DNA of 44,536 nucleotides from a virus. This document shows positions 33,091-42,500 of this stretch, in pieces. The notes below the pieces were generated by a model. That model saw only the letters and a program-made list of their open reading frames with translations, did not search any database and had not been told where the DNA came from. A program made the position numbers and the translations under genes. Every line of letters starts with the position of its first letter. Position 1 is the stretch's first letter. The stretch covers positions 1 through 44,536 of the IMG/VR virus record IMGVR_UViG_3300032322_002461; one strand, 5' to 3'.

Positions 33091-33097
33091 TATACAT

Positions 33098-34453
33098 TTA
33101 TTTTAAAAAGAAATTACTGTGCTGTCTTAAAGCTTCTTTGTCTTGGTCTGTAATGCCTGACTGGAATCTTTGGGGTTGAGTAGGAGTTAAATCTTCTAAT
33201 TCAGCATCTGTAATTATTTCAAAGTGCCCTGTAGAAGTATCTATTCTAGCTCCGTATGTTAATCCATCCATTCCGTATCTATTTTTCATAATGTGCCATC
33301 GTCCTGTTCCATTTACTTTATCTTCGCGTTTACGACTTAAAGAGGCCGCAAAGTCAGTAATCATAATTTTATCATATGATCCCGCGGCTTTATGACCTTC
33401 AATAATATCATCTTGTGCACCTGCACGATTAACTTGTGACACTGACCAAATTGGTAAGTTTAATTCGCGAGCTAATCCTTTAGTACTAATATAAATATCA
33501 TCAATTTCGTCCTTACGCTCACGATTTAACTTTTTAGAACGAAGAAGATCTACATAGTCTATAATAATCAGATCAGGCTTAAATTCTAGATCAATACATT
33601 TTTTGATGTGTGCTTCAAGAGTAGATATTGATGCTTTACCTGGTGAATATTCTTTAATAATTAATTGGCCTTTTAATTCTTCGGTAGATTGGGTTACCTT
33701 ATCTTTATTAGCTATTACTAAATTAACAGGTATATTTGAAAAATAAGCATCGTATCTTCTACCTACATACTCTTCACCTAGTTCTAATGTGTAATGTATA
33801 ACATTATATCCCAATTTTATAGCATAGGCACCTAATGCTACTAATGCCCAAGATTTACCACCTCCAGGATTACCAAATACCAAGCCAAAATCTCCATTTC
33901 CCAACCCCCCTTGTAATAGTTCATTAAATACTTCCCAAGGAGTAGGAACAATAGTTCTGTGTTCTTCTCTATAACGTGATTCCAAATCTTTATTGTATTC
34001 ATGTCCAATATTTTTGTCTTGTCCTGCTTTCATAGCAGCTTCAATCATAAATTTAATAGAATCATAGTCACCAGCTTGTAATAAGTCTACTGATTGCAAC
34101 AATGCTTTTTTAAGCATTTGATTTTTACAAAATGTAGAAAATTCTTCTTCAACATATGCCAAATCATCTGATTCTTTATAAGCTTCACGCAACTGATCTT
34201 TAATAGAAATTTGTAAAACTTCATTTTGTACTTTTTTTAATTCTACTTTAAGTACCTCTAAAGAAGGAGTTGTATGATATTTGCTATAATATTTTAATAT
34301 TTCTTTGATTATCCACTTGTGGGCCTGAGATTCAAAGTATTCATCGCTTATTATATCATATATGTTGGTTAAAAAACTTTTATGGTTTAATAACGCGGCA
34401 AGTACTTTAATTTGGAAACCTGCGCCATATTCATTGATTGATTTTAGTGTCAT
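33098..34453 (-). CDS. Replicative DNA helicase, T4 gp41/DnaB-like
   Basis: This 451-residue protein has an N-terminal helical domain (NEYGAGFQIKVLAALLNHKSF) and a RecA-like C-terminal domain with Walker A FGNPGGGKSW (Gly194-Lys200), Walker B DLIIIDYVDLL, and SVSQVNRAG (DnaB Q-loop). It unwinds DNA ahead of the polymerase as a hexamer. It overlaps the 5'-3' exonuclease gene by 23 nt. Confidence 0.9.
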   Translation of the reverse strand: MTLKSINEYGAGFQIKVLAALLNHKSFLTNIYDIISDEYFESQAHKWIIKEILKYYSKYHTTPSLEVLKVELKKVQNEVLQISIKDQLREAYKESDDLAYVEEEFSTFCKNQMLKKALLQSVDLLQAGDYDSIKFMIEAAMKAGQDKNIGHEYNKDLESRYREEHRTIVPTPWEVFNELLQGGLGNGDFGLVFGNPGGGKSWALVALGAYAIKLGYNVIHYTLELGEEYVGRRYDAYFSNIPVNLVIANKDKVTQSTEELKGQLIIKEYSPGKASISTLEAHIKKCIDLEFKPDLIIIDYVDLLRSKKLNRERKDEIDDIYISTKGLARELNLPIWSVSQVNRAGAQDDIIEGHKAAGSYDKIMITDFAASLSRKREDKVNGTGRWHIMKNRYGMDGLTYGARIDTSTGHFEIITDAELEDLTPTQPQRFQSGITDQDKEALRQHSNFFLK

Positions 34454-35498
34454 ATAACTCTTTATTATAACTTATTAATTTATTAAATGCGGATTGGATC
34501 CAATAGTCAACATTTTTAATTATGTGACGTAATCCGTCTTCGTGATAATACTTAAGAAAAGTTGGGGATTCAAGTTTAGGTGCATGGTTTTCAATTTCTT
34601 GATTTAAATAATCAATTTCCTTTTCACTTACCATAGGATTATGCAAATCCATAACTTTATAATTGCGTCTTAAGTTATCTTCTTCAAATAATATTCTTGA
34701 ATAAACAATGTGTTCTTTCATTTTGTGTTTACATATATCAAAAATATCGTCCAAAGTAAGAGTACGTTCGGCTAGTTCAGGAAATTTCTTAAGTATGCCT
34801 TTATCTCCTAAACCTTTAATCCCTTTAACTTTATCAGACGCATCTCCTAATAAAGTTTTGTATATCGTAAAATTAGAAGCAGGAATACCAAATCTTTCTT
34901 TAACAGTACTTTGTGTATAATATTCTTTTTCTACAGGGCGATATACAACTATTTTATCGTTTATCAATTGTATAAAATCTTTATCACTAGATACTATAAA
35001 TACTTTAGAATTATAATCTGTACTTAGTTTTTTAGATAAATACGCTATAATATCGTCTGCCTCTAGTTTATCTATTGATATAGTTTTAACAGGTAAACAT
35101 TTTAAATAATGTATTAAACGAACAATTTGGTTTACTTTAGCTTCATTTTCATCTTCTAATGAATCAAACATATCCCAGTTTGTAATACGAGATATATTAC
35201 GATTTTCTTTGTATTCGGGGAGTAGATTCCTACGGTTTACCGTGGAACCTACTCCGTCAAATACTACATAAACTGAGGTTGGATTAATATGATTTATTAA
35301 GAATCCTAGGGAGCGTAAAAACCCACCTAAACCACCTACGTGTATTCCTTCTTCATTAATGAACTTTAACATAGCAAAATTTCTAAAAAATAAATTTAGC
35401 CCATCAATTAAAAGCACACGATCGTGTTTTTCTAAGGATTCTGTTTCATTCTCCTCAACTACATTGTCAAGGAGTTGTAATAAATCTTTCTTTTCCAT
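34431..35498 (-). CDS. 5'-3' exonuclease/flap endonuclease, T4 RNase H-like
   Basis: A 355-residue PIN/FEN-fold protein. Metal-site acids are in VLLIDGLNLFF (Asp32), ISIDKLEADDIIAYL and VSSDKDFIQLI, and the helix-hairpin-helix is LGDASDKVKGIKGLGDKG. It removes RNA primers and flaps during lagging-strand synthesis, as T4 Rnh does. The first 25 residues are an acidic extension. It starts one nt after the uvsX stop and overlaps the helicase gene. Confidence 0.9.
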   Translation of the reverse strand: MEKKDLLQLLDNVVEENETESLEKHDRVLLIDGLNLFFRNFAMLKFINEEGIHVGGLGGFLRSLGFLINHINPTSVYVVFDGVGSTVNRRNLLPEYKENRNISRITNWDMFDSLEDENEAKVNQIVRLIHYLKCLPVKTISIDKLEADDIIAYLSKKLSTDYNSKVFIVSSDKDFIQLINDKIVVYRPVEKEYYTQSTVKERFGIPASNFTIYKTLLGDASDKVKGIKGLGDKGILKKFPELAERTLTLDDIFDICKHKMKEHIVYSRILFEEDNLRRNYKVMDLHNPMVSEKEIDYLNQEIENHAPKLESPTFLKYYHEDGLRHIIKNVDYWIQSAFNKLISYNKELYDTKINQ

Positions 35499-35499
35499 A

Positions 35500-36579
35500 T
35501 TAATCTGGCTCGTTTGTGTATTCGGTTGTATCTATAAATGTATCATTTTCTTCAATGATATCAAAGTCTAGTCCACCGAGTATCGCACTCCATTCTTTGG
35601 CGTGTGAGTCTTTATAGGATTTAATTTCCTTTTCACTATCATTAATAAAACCGTGAGGGGTCATGATAATATTACCTCTTGTAGTAATACCGTTAATATG
35701 GTTTTTATCAATTTGAATTTTAGTACGCTTAGCAAATTCTACTTGTTTACCATCTTTAATAGCTTTAATTTTGCTAGTTCCGGCATTTGATACATTACCA
35801 AAGGTAATTACAAAAGTAGCATCAAACCACATTGCAAATCCACCCTTATTCATAAGTTTGGGTTGGCTCATTGGGGTTTCAGCTTTAGCTGTCCATACTT
35901 TATTGATACAAACCAAAGTATTGGTGTATGGGTAACTTTCCTTACGAGACAATGTAATACGTTGATTTACATTATTACCAAATTGGGTTGACATAGCACC
36001 TGCGTTCCATTCGTTGTTATTTTTGTTTGAACGAACCGATAATTCACAGGGCACGGACCCAATTGAATCCCATAAAAACATTAAATCATACGGTAAATTA
36101 CCTTTTTTCTGCTCGTCTAATAAATCTAAAATAAATGCTGCTACATCTTCAATAGTATGTATAGTTTCTCGGTCAGCATATATAAAAAACCCATTATAAT
36201 CAGTAACTTCACCTGTTTCCTCGTCAACTACCTCATTAACTTCAAGGCCCATTTGTTTAACGTGTTCCCAAGACCATTTCATTTCTGTGGTAATAAACAC
36301 AGGTAATATTTTTGATTTTTGGGCATTAACAGCAGCTTCAATTAACGCTGTGGTTTTACCTGTATCACTGTGCCCTCGAAGTAACACAATATGACCAGTT
36401 GGGATACCGGGCACAGAGGTTACTTCTTGGAACGCAGAAGAAAGCGGGACCCATTTTTGGGGCTTAAATTTAACATTACCTGTTAACCCCTTCTTATCCT
36501 TAAATTTATCAAGGTTAAAATTCGATTTTAGCTCGGCAGATACTGCCTCTGCTAAAGATTCATCGCGCTTTCTAGCCAT
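35500..36579 (-). CDS. uvsX: UvsX-like RecA-family recombinase
   Basis: The 359-residue protein has Walker A LRGHSDTGKTTA (to Lys75), Walker B LMFLWDSIGSV, and the conserved NKNNNEWNAGAMSTQFGNNVNQRI helix found in UvsX, with a C-terminal TRGNIIMTPHG. It forms filaments on ssDNA and starts recombination-dependent replication together with the gp32-like SSB. It is separated from gp32 by 2 nt and ends next to the flap exonuclease gene. Length is close to the 391 of T4 UvsX. Confidence 0.9.
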   Translation of the reverse strand: MARKRDESLAEAVSAELKSNFNLDKFKDKKGLTGNVKFKPQKWVPLSSAFQEVTSVPGIPTGHIVLLRGHSDTGKTTALIEAAVNAQKSKILPVFITTEMKWSWEHVKQMGLEVNEVVDEETGEVTDYNGFFIYADRETIHTIEDVAAFILDLLDEQKKGNLPYDLMFLWDSIGSVPCELSVRSNKNNNEWNAGAMSTQFGNNVNQRITLSRKESYPYTNTLVCINKVWTAKAETPMSQPKLMNKGGFAMWFDATFVITFGNVSNAGTSKIKAIKDGKQVEFAKRTKIQIDKNHINGITTRGNIIMTPHGFINDSEKEIKSYKDSHAKEWSAILGGLDFDIIEENDTFIDTTEYTNEPD

Positions 36580-36581
36580 AA

Positions 36582-37385
36582 TTAAAACGGCATGTCACTG
36601 TCCTCTTCAAAAATATCGTTAAACTTATCTAGTTTAGATTGCTTAACATTAGCAGAGGAAGTATTTAGTGAATAATTCGTTTTAGGCGCTTGTTCTTTTT
36701 CTTCTTCGACAACCGTCTCACTTTCTTCATTTGGGCTTAACCAATTTTGAAGAGCAGTTTTCATTTCATCGAATGAGAATGGTTTGAACAAATCTTTAGG
36801 GTTAGGTTGGTTTTCCAACCAAGTTCTCACTTGATCAGCACTACCTAATTCACTGTTTTTCATTGAAGGACTAATAGTAGTGCGATTATATTTAGTACCT
36901 GTTGATTCGGGACCAACTGTAACTAATTTAATATCGCGGCCTTCATTGAGGTCGGTGTAGTCACCTACTTCTTCATCCACAGCAAGCTGTAAAAATGCTT
37001 CATAGGTTTCCTTACCGAATTGCCACAAACGAACACCCTTATCTTCTTCACCACGGACAATGATAGGAGCAAAATAACGAGCTTTTGGCTCAATTTTTTT
37101 AGCTAATCTCCAATTTTCCTTATCGTTGGTTTTCTTCAATTGAGCTGCAAACTCTACAATTGGGTCTTTATCTCCCCAATTAATTGGTGAAACCATAACG
37201 GGCTTGTCAATGTCGTAATGAAAGAAAATTTCACTAAAGGGCATTGCTGGGTTATGTTTTGAAGGCACTACACGAATGGTTTGCTTACCAATTGTGGGCT
37301 TCCAAAACATAGATTTGCGTTCTTCACTAGTTTGACTAGTTTTTTGCATCTGATTAAGACGCTGTTTGATTGCTTTTAAATCCAT
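36582..37385 (-). CDS. Single-stranded DNA-binding protein, T4 gp32-like
   Basis: This 267-residue protein follows the gp32 plan: a basic N-terminal segment (MDLKAIKQRLNQMQKTSQ) for cooperative binding, an OB-type core with FWKPTIGKQTIRVVPSKHNP and KARYFAPIIVRGEEDKGVRLWQFG, and an acidic tail ending FNDIFEEDSDMPF for protein contacts. The T4 zinc site is missing, since the protein has no cysteine. It coats ssDNA at forks. It has its own TTTGG-N19-TATATTCA promoter and the AAAGTT start context. Confidence 0.85.
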   Translation of the reverse strand: MDLKAIKQRLNQMQKTSQTSEERKSMFWKPTIGKQTIRVVPSKHNPAMPFSEIFFHYDIDKPVMVSPINWGDKDPIVEFAAQLKKTNDKENWRLAKKIEPKARYFAPIIVRGEEDKGVRLWQFGKETYEAFLQLAVDEEVGDYTDLNEGRDIKLVTVGPESTGTKYNRTTISPSMKNSELGSADQVRTWLENQPNPKDLFKPFSFDEMKTALQNWLSPNEESETVVEEEKEQAPKTNYSLNTSSANVKQSKLDKFNDIFEEDSDMPF

Positions 37386-37413
37386 AACTTTAAAATTTTA
37401 TTTGGTTTATGAT

Positions 37414-37445
37414 TGAATATAATAACTAATTTTTAAAAAGCCAAA
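37414..37445 (-). promoter_or_regulatory. Bacteroidota-type promoter of the gp32 operon
   Basis: Minus strand reads TTTGG-N19-TATATTCA, 28 nt before the SSB start. It shares GTTATTATATTCA with the folE promoter. Confidence 0.75.
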
Positions 37446-37892
37446 TCAAAGTTCAACAATCTTAAAAATTTTTGTTCTTAACTGCCTTAATTCATTTTGT
37501 TGGGTTAACAAAATTGTGTTTTTATAGTGTTGCCAGTCTATTCTATAATTGGTATCTACAACACCCCCATTTAAACTTTTAATCAATTCATTCAAAGCAT
37601 TAATAGTATATAATGTATTTGAATCCTTTTTCCTGTGAACCAAAATTGTGTTTTGTGGGATATAACTTATGTTTCCGTGCTCGGTATTATAAGTTAAGAC
37701 ATATTCGTTACTGTCCTTAACTTCAAGTACAAATATTTTATTGTACATTATCGAATAAGAATTCGATATAGAGTTTACTAAGCCCTCCAATTCAAGGGGG
37801 GTAGTAAAAGTACAAAATAATTTATTATTCAAATCTGTATAGTTTAAGGTACTGTCCATACTATACATATCGTAAGATGTGTTAAAAATCAT
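37446..37892 (-). CDS. Hypothetical protein next to the PolA-like gene
   Basis: The 148-residue protein has several beta strands (MIFNTSYDMYS, KIFVLEVKDSNEYVLTYNT, NISYIPQNTILVHRK) and a C-terminal helix (QQNELRQLRTKIFKIVEL). No family recognised. It overlaps the PolA-like gene by 11 nt, so the two may work together, for example as processivity or priming partner; that is inference only. Confidence 0.6.
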   Translation of the reverse strand: MIFNTSYDMYSMDSTLNYTDLNNKLFCTFTTPLELEGLVNSISNSYSIMYNKIFVLEVKDSNEYVLTYNTEHGNISYIPQNTILVHRKKDSNTLYTINALNELIKSLNGGVVDTNYRIDWQHYKNTILLTQQNELRQLRTKIFKIVEL

Positions 37893-39144
37893 AATTTTTC
37901 CCGTTTTTTACCTTATAATGCAAATTGTTTGCACTTAAAATGTTTTCGATTTGGCACAATATATCCACTTCTTTACCATCCCAATCAAACAAAAAAGCAT
38001 CGTAAGTATACATAACTAATTTTGTATTTTTTCCTTTTAATATTTTAAAAATCTCCCACAATATACATATATTATACGAAGTTTCCAAATTTTGTAGTAT
38101 ATAGTTGAACAATTTTTGGGGGTTCATGTTATCCAACTTGTCTTTTTTAAAGCAATAACCCGAAATTGGCACAATAACTTGCCCCGAGTTATTAAACTCC
38201 TCCCAGATATCGTATATATATTTTTTGGTTTTACTAAAATATTCAATATTTTCATATTCTTTTTGTATGCCCCCGTATAATTGTCTAAATGTAGATTCTT
38301 TGGCTTGTGATTCGCTAATGCCCATTTCTTTACTAATTGCGGAATAGAAATTAGAAAAATCAATTGAATCGTAATTTATAAGCCAACCTACTAAAGTAGG
38401 GTGGTAAGCCGAAATATCAAATTCAACAAGTTTTGTGTTGCGGGGGATAAATGAACTGCGACATCCATTCTCTTTATTAAGGGCAGCGTAATTAATACCG
38501 TTAAATGTATTGGAAGGACGCGTTGTTAATGTCTTAAAATTGTATTGAGTGTAAACTACGTCGGTTTGTATGTCTTGATTAAAATGTTGGTTATAAACAC
38601 TATTACCCACAAATAAACCGGATTGTTCTATACCGTAAAATACCCAAGTGGCTTTGTGGTTGTAAAATTCGTTTACGGGCTGTTCTATTAAATGTTCTAA
38701 TTCCTCAAACAGCGATTCACAATACTCGTAGTGTTTAACTATTGGTACTAGTGTGTTTATACTTGGGTGGGTTGGGTATTTTTGGTATAAAAATTCGTGA
38801 GCGGCGGTGAGTTGTATATACGTAGGGTTGAGGAGGGTGAGGTCAACTGCATTGCGTAATGGAAAATAATGTAAAAATTCTTTTTTGTCTTTTACATATA
38901 TTTTTTGTGCTTGTTTTAATATTAAAAATACTTCGTCTTCAAATAATTTTTCTTCTACTTCGGTGTGGTATATTGGTATTAGGTATCCTTTGTAGTGATT
39001 TATAGGACGAATGTAAATGCAACTAATTGACGATTCAGCAGGGTGAGTAAAAGGTGAGTATGGAATTATCTCAACGAATATTTCGCTTAGATTTCGAACA
39101 GCAAATTGTTTTAATTGTTGTTTATTTTCAATTAACCAAAACAT
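37882..39144 (-). CDS. Compact, divergent family A DNA polymerase-like protein
   Basis: This 420-residue protein carries the family A palm signatures in order: the TGR-like TTRPSNTFNGINYAAL (Arg209), motif A VEFDISAYHPTLVG (Asp243), motif B AKESTFRQLYGG (Lys282, Phe286, Tyr290), the SGYCFKK segment, NPQKLFNYILQNLETSYNI matching the N-x-Q region, and motif C MYTYDAFLFDW (Asp382). Lys-to-Tyr spacing in motif B matches Pol I. The steric-gate Glu of motif A is His, and His/Glu of motif C are Tyr/Ala. The N-terminal 150 residues look like an exonuclease fold without its acidic residues. It has its own promoter, outside the replisome operon. Confidence 0.72.
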   Translation of the reverse strand: MFWLIENKQQLKQFAVRNLSEIFVEIIPYSPFTHPAESSISCIYIRPINHYKGYLIPIYHTEVEEKLFEDEVFLILKQAQKIYVKDKKEFLHYFPLRNAVDLTLLNPTYIQLTAAHEFLYQKYPTHPSINTLVPIVKHYEYCESLFEELEHLIEQPVNEFYNHKATWVFYGIEQSGLFVGNSVYNQHFNQDIQTDVVYTQYNFKTLTTRPSNTFNGINYAALNKENGCRSSFIPRNTKLVEFDISAYHPTLVGWLINYDSIDFSNFYSAISKEMGISESQAKESTFRQLYGGIQKEYENIEYFSKTKKYIYDIWEEFNNSGQVIVPISGYCFKKDKLDNMNPQKLFNYILQNLETSYNICILWEIFKILKGKNTKLVMYTYDAFLFDWDGKEVDILCQIENILSANNLHYKVKNGKNYDF

Positions 39145-39162
39145 TTAAACATAACTTTTGTT

Positions 39163-39194
39163 TTAATATATAAAACTATTTTTGGTTCTCCAAA
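39163..39194 (-). promoter_or_regulatory. Bacteroidota-type promoter of the PolA-like gene
   Basis: Minus strand reads TTTGG-N19-TATATTAA, 18 nt upstream of the PolA-like start. The -33 box is the left half of a short inverted repeat (TTTGG-AGAA-CCAAA). Confidence 0.65.
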
Positions 39195-39199
39195 TTTTT

Positions 39200-39367
39200 T
39201 TATTCAGGTTGGTAATTGTTTATTATTTCTGTTGCTTTTTCTAATGTATCGTCATTTGGGTATTCGGTTCGTACCCATTCTAAAAAAGGGACCCACGATT
39301 GTTCACTACGAATAAATTCCCATCCGTTAGCTTGAACAAATAAGTGTAATTCTCTTATATATTCCAT
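39200..39367 (-). CDS. 55-residue hypothetical protein
   Basis: A short frame, MEYIRELHLFVQANGWEFIR followed by SEQSWVPFLEWVRTEYPNDD and TLEKATEIINNYQPE, from ATG 39367. It begins 1 nt after the stop of the 53-codon gene, which supports translation. It is mostly helical and Trp-rich. No family recognised. Confidence 0.6.
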   Translation of the reverse strand: MEYIRELHLFVQANGWEFIRSEQSWVPFLEWVRTEYPNDDTLEKATEIINNYQPE

Positions 39368-39368
39368 T

Positions 39369-39530
39369 TTATTTAAGTTTATGTGTTTTTAATTTTTCTT
39401 TTGCTTCTTCGTTAGTTAGTAATTTGCCTTCAGATGCTATCTTTTGAAATTCTTCCATAGTAATTTGGATAATGGGTTTACCACTGTCTTTAATTTGTTG
39501 AAGGAGTTCCGGTGTGGGTTTAATGAACAT
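39369..39530 (-). CDS. 53-residue hypothetical protein
   Basis: A short frame from ATG 39530, MFIKPTPELLQQIKDSGKPI then IQITMEEFQKIASEGKLLTN and a Lys-rich end. It starts one nt after the 1152-codon fibre gene stop. Its helical composition and tight spacing suggest a real gene. No family recognised. Confidence 0.6.
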   Translation of the reverse strand: MFIKPTPELLQQIKDSGKPIIQITMEEFQKIASEGKLLTNEEAKEKLKTHKLK

Positions 39531-39531
39531 A

Positions 39532-42500
39532 TTATGCGGGTAGATAACAAGGGATAAGGACTATTCCAGGACCTGCTGCTCCTAATTTTATTTCCATCCA
39601 ATAATCGGGTTCTGCTAAATAATTTTCATTACCAACAATACCATAACCATTTTTAGCGGTTGATGCTGTTGTTAATGGTGGTGGATTTGAAGTCTGGTCT
39701 GCATTTATTAGAATATAGTTACTGCTTGCGGGATCGGAGGATAAATGTATCCACTCAGTTGGGGTGGTTTGGAGGCCTACAAAGCCATTAAGATCATCTA
39801 ATTGGATTTGGGTACTTTCCCCCAAAGTAGAAACTCCATTTTGAATAAAATTAAACAAAGGGAAAGAATAGGTAGTGCCGTTATAATAATATAACTGCAA
39901 GGCATTGGCATTAGCATTATTTCTTTTTGAAAGACTCCACATTCTAAGTGGGTTAGTACTTCCGCTTATAGTGCTTAAATTAATACTTGCAAATGCATCT
40001 CCTATATTTTGGACATGAATAGAGGGTTGAGTATTTCCACTACCGCTACTAAACACATATAAACCACTTCCGGTGGGGGCCGTTGTAGGGTCCATAAACG
40101 AAGAAGACTGTTGAAATATGCTTAAACCTGTTGCTAGTGAAGAAGATGTGTTTATACCTACTCTACCGCTACCCGTAACAAATAGTATGTTGTTTTGTAC
40201 TGGTGAATCTATTTCAAATAGAACACTATTTGATGCTCCACTAATATGCAGTTGAGCAGAAGGAACAGTTAAACCCATGCCTATATTTCCACTGCCGCTT
40301 ACAAATAGAATAGAAGATGAAGCCGGAGATTGTATCCTAAGCAGATTAGCGGTATTAGCACCACTAATATGAAGTGAAGCTGATAATGGTACTGAGCCGG
40401 TCATACCTATTCCTATACTTCCTGATATGTCTACTACACTACGCTGTACGTTAGCAAATTCCCAAGTTTGTAATAATTTTGAACCTGTGCCTGCTGTAGA
40501 AGCATGGGTAGCATTTAATCTTAATACAATGTAGCCTGATCCTGATGTTGCGGTTTGGGTAGCATCAAATTGTATTCGTAATGGATTTTGAATACCAGTA
40601 ACTGCTGTTCCTCCCATTACCATACTGAACATTTCAGTATTACCTGTAGAATTTCTAACTATACTTCCATTACTACTAAAGCTATATGTTGTACCCGCTC
40701 CTGCTATTCTTGCAGTTCCTGCGTTGGCTGTTCCTGTAGAACCTATATCAAAATCAAAGTTTGCTGTAGGGTTACCAGTAGTAGTAAAGAAAGCCACACT
40801 CGCACTTCTATTTGATTGTAAAGCATTGTTTTGGATTATTGCAGAACCGCTATTAACTCTAAATAGAGAAGTTGAAGCTGCTGTTCCATTAACATGAAGA
40901 AGGGCAGCGGGAGCATTGGTATTTACACCAATTTGCCCACTTGAACTAATTACTAAATGATTAGCAGAAGAACCAGCACCTAATGCAAATAAACTTTGGC
41001 TTTGTCCTGTAAATATTCTTGCTGTTCCTCCGTTAAAGGGTGCTAACATTGATACAACATAACTAGAATCGTCTCGTGGTAAAAATTGCCATGCACCATT
41101 TTCTCCAGCATTTGCTGATAGAATCCATTCTGCAGTTGCAGCATTCATTCTATGATACAAAGAATTTGTTCTACCACTTGCTATGCTGGATGATGCGAAT
41201 TGTATTCCTACTCTATTATTTGTATCAACCGATGTTAATATTAAGGGAGTAAAGGTATTTGATGAACCACTCGCATCTATATGTAATCTGCGCTGTGGGG
41301 GTGTTATGCCTATACCCACATTACCGCTTGAACTAATAGTCATTCTAACTGAACCGCTTGTTTCAAATTGTAGGTTTTGATTATCGTTTGTACCTAGGAG
41401 TGCAGTTGTACCAAATGAATTACCACCTTGAACAAATGCATTTGTGCTTGCAGTATTTACAAATGAAGCAGTTAGTGCATTTATTGCCCAACTTGATGTT
41501 CCAAAAAATGAACCTGTATATGATGAAGCAGATACGTTACCTTGGATCTGTAAAGTGGCTAAAGTAGGAGTTATTGTGCCTATACCTACGTTACCCGAAG
41601 ATGATATAAATACTCGTGTAGAATTGTTGGTTTCTAATTGTAAATTATTAGTATCGTTTGTTCCAATGGTCATTGCCCCACCCAATGTATTTCCACCATT
41701 GAGTATTATTGCATTTGAACCATAATATAATAGCCCAAGTGGAGTAGTCCATAAATAAGTTGATCCAGGAGATGATATATTATTCGAAAGTTCAAAATTA
41801 ATACCAAACCTATTAATAGTGATTTTAGCTAAATCTGGGTTTGTGTATGTTACTCTGTCTGCATCTATTACAGAAAAAGATGAAGTAGAATTTATGGCAT
41901 TATAGGTATCATCGTATATTACAATATTTGAACCTCCTGTTCTGGTGCTGCCTGTAATATTTCCTTGAAAGGTTGTATTTCCGTATATTGAAAACCCAGG
42001 AATAATATTGGAGTTGAAGTTAGTACCTACATCTATTTTTACTGCTTTATAAGTTGAACCTATACCTCCTACAACAGTTAATAAATTGCCTCTATTGGAT
42101 ACAGAGGGGCCAGTTCCACCACCTACTACAAATAAGTTATCAGGAGTATCTAATGGGAAATTATAGTGGCCTATTGTTACTTGACCAGAAGCAGAAGCAA
42201 TAGTTCCAATACCCATTGCAACTGATGCTTCTCCTTTAGCTAATGAGCCAGTACCTGCAGCAAATGAAGCAGTACCCTCAGCATCGGTTTCTATACCCAT
42301 ACTAAAAGCAGCTTGACCGCTTGCCGTTGTATTAATACCAGCCGCGTGAGAAGCAAACCCCGAAGCAAGAGTTCCAATACCCTCTGCTACCGAAGCATTA
42401 CCTTGGGCTAATGAACTTGTACCTACTGCAAACGAACCCGTACCTTTGGCTGTAGTTTCTATACCCCCCTTTATTGAAGTATAAGTTTCAAAATCATAGT

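Noticed and set aside
39181-39200. Inverted repeat TTTGG-TTCT-CCAAA followed by T run on the plus strand, terminator-like
   Set aside because: No plus-strand gene leads into it; the TTTGG half is better explained as the -33 box of the minus-strand promoter.
40588-41725. Plus-strand frames inside the large fibre gene (such as 40588-40815, 41183-41380, 41444-41725)
   Set aside because: Composition is biased and repetitive, mirroring the Gly/Ser repeats of the minus-strand gene; no start signal or family is visible.
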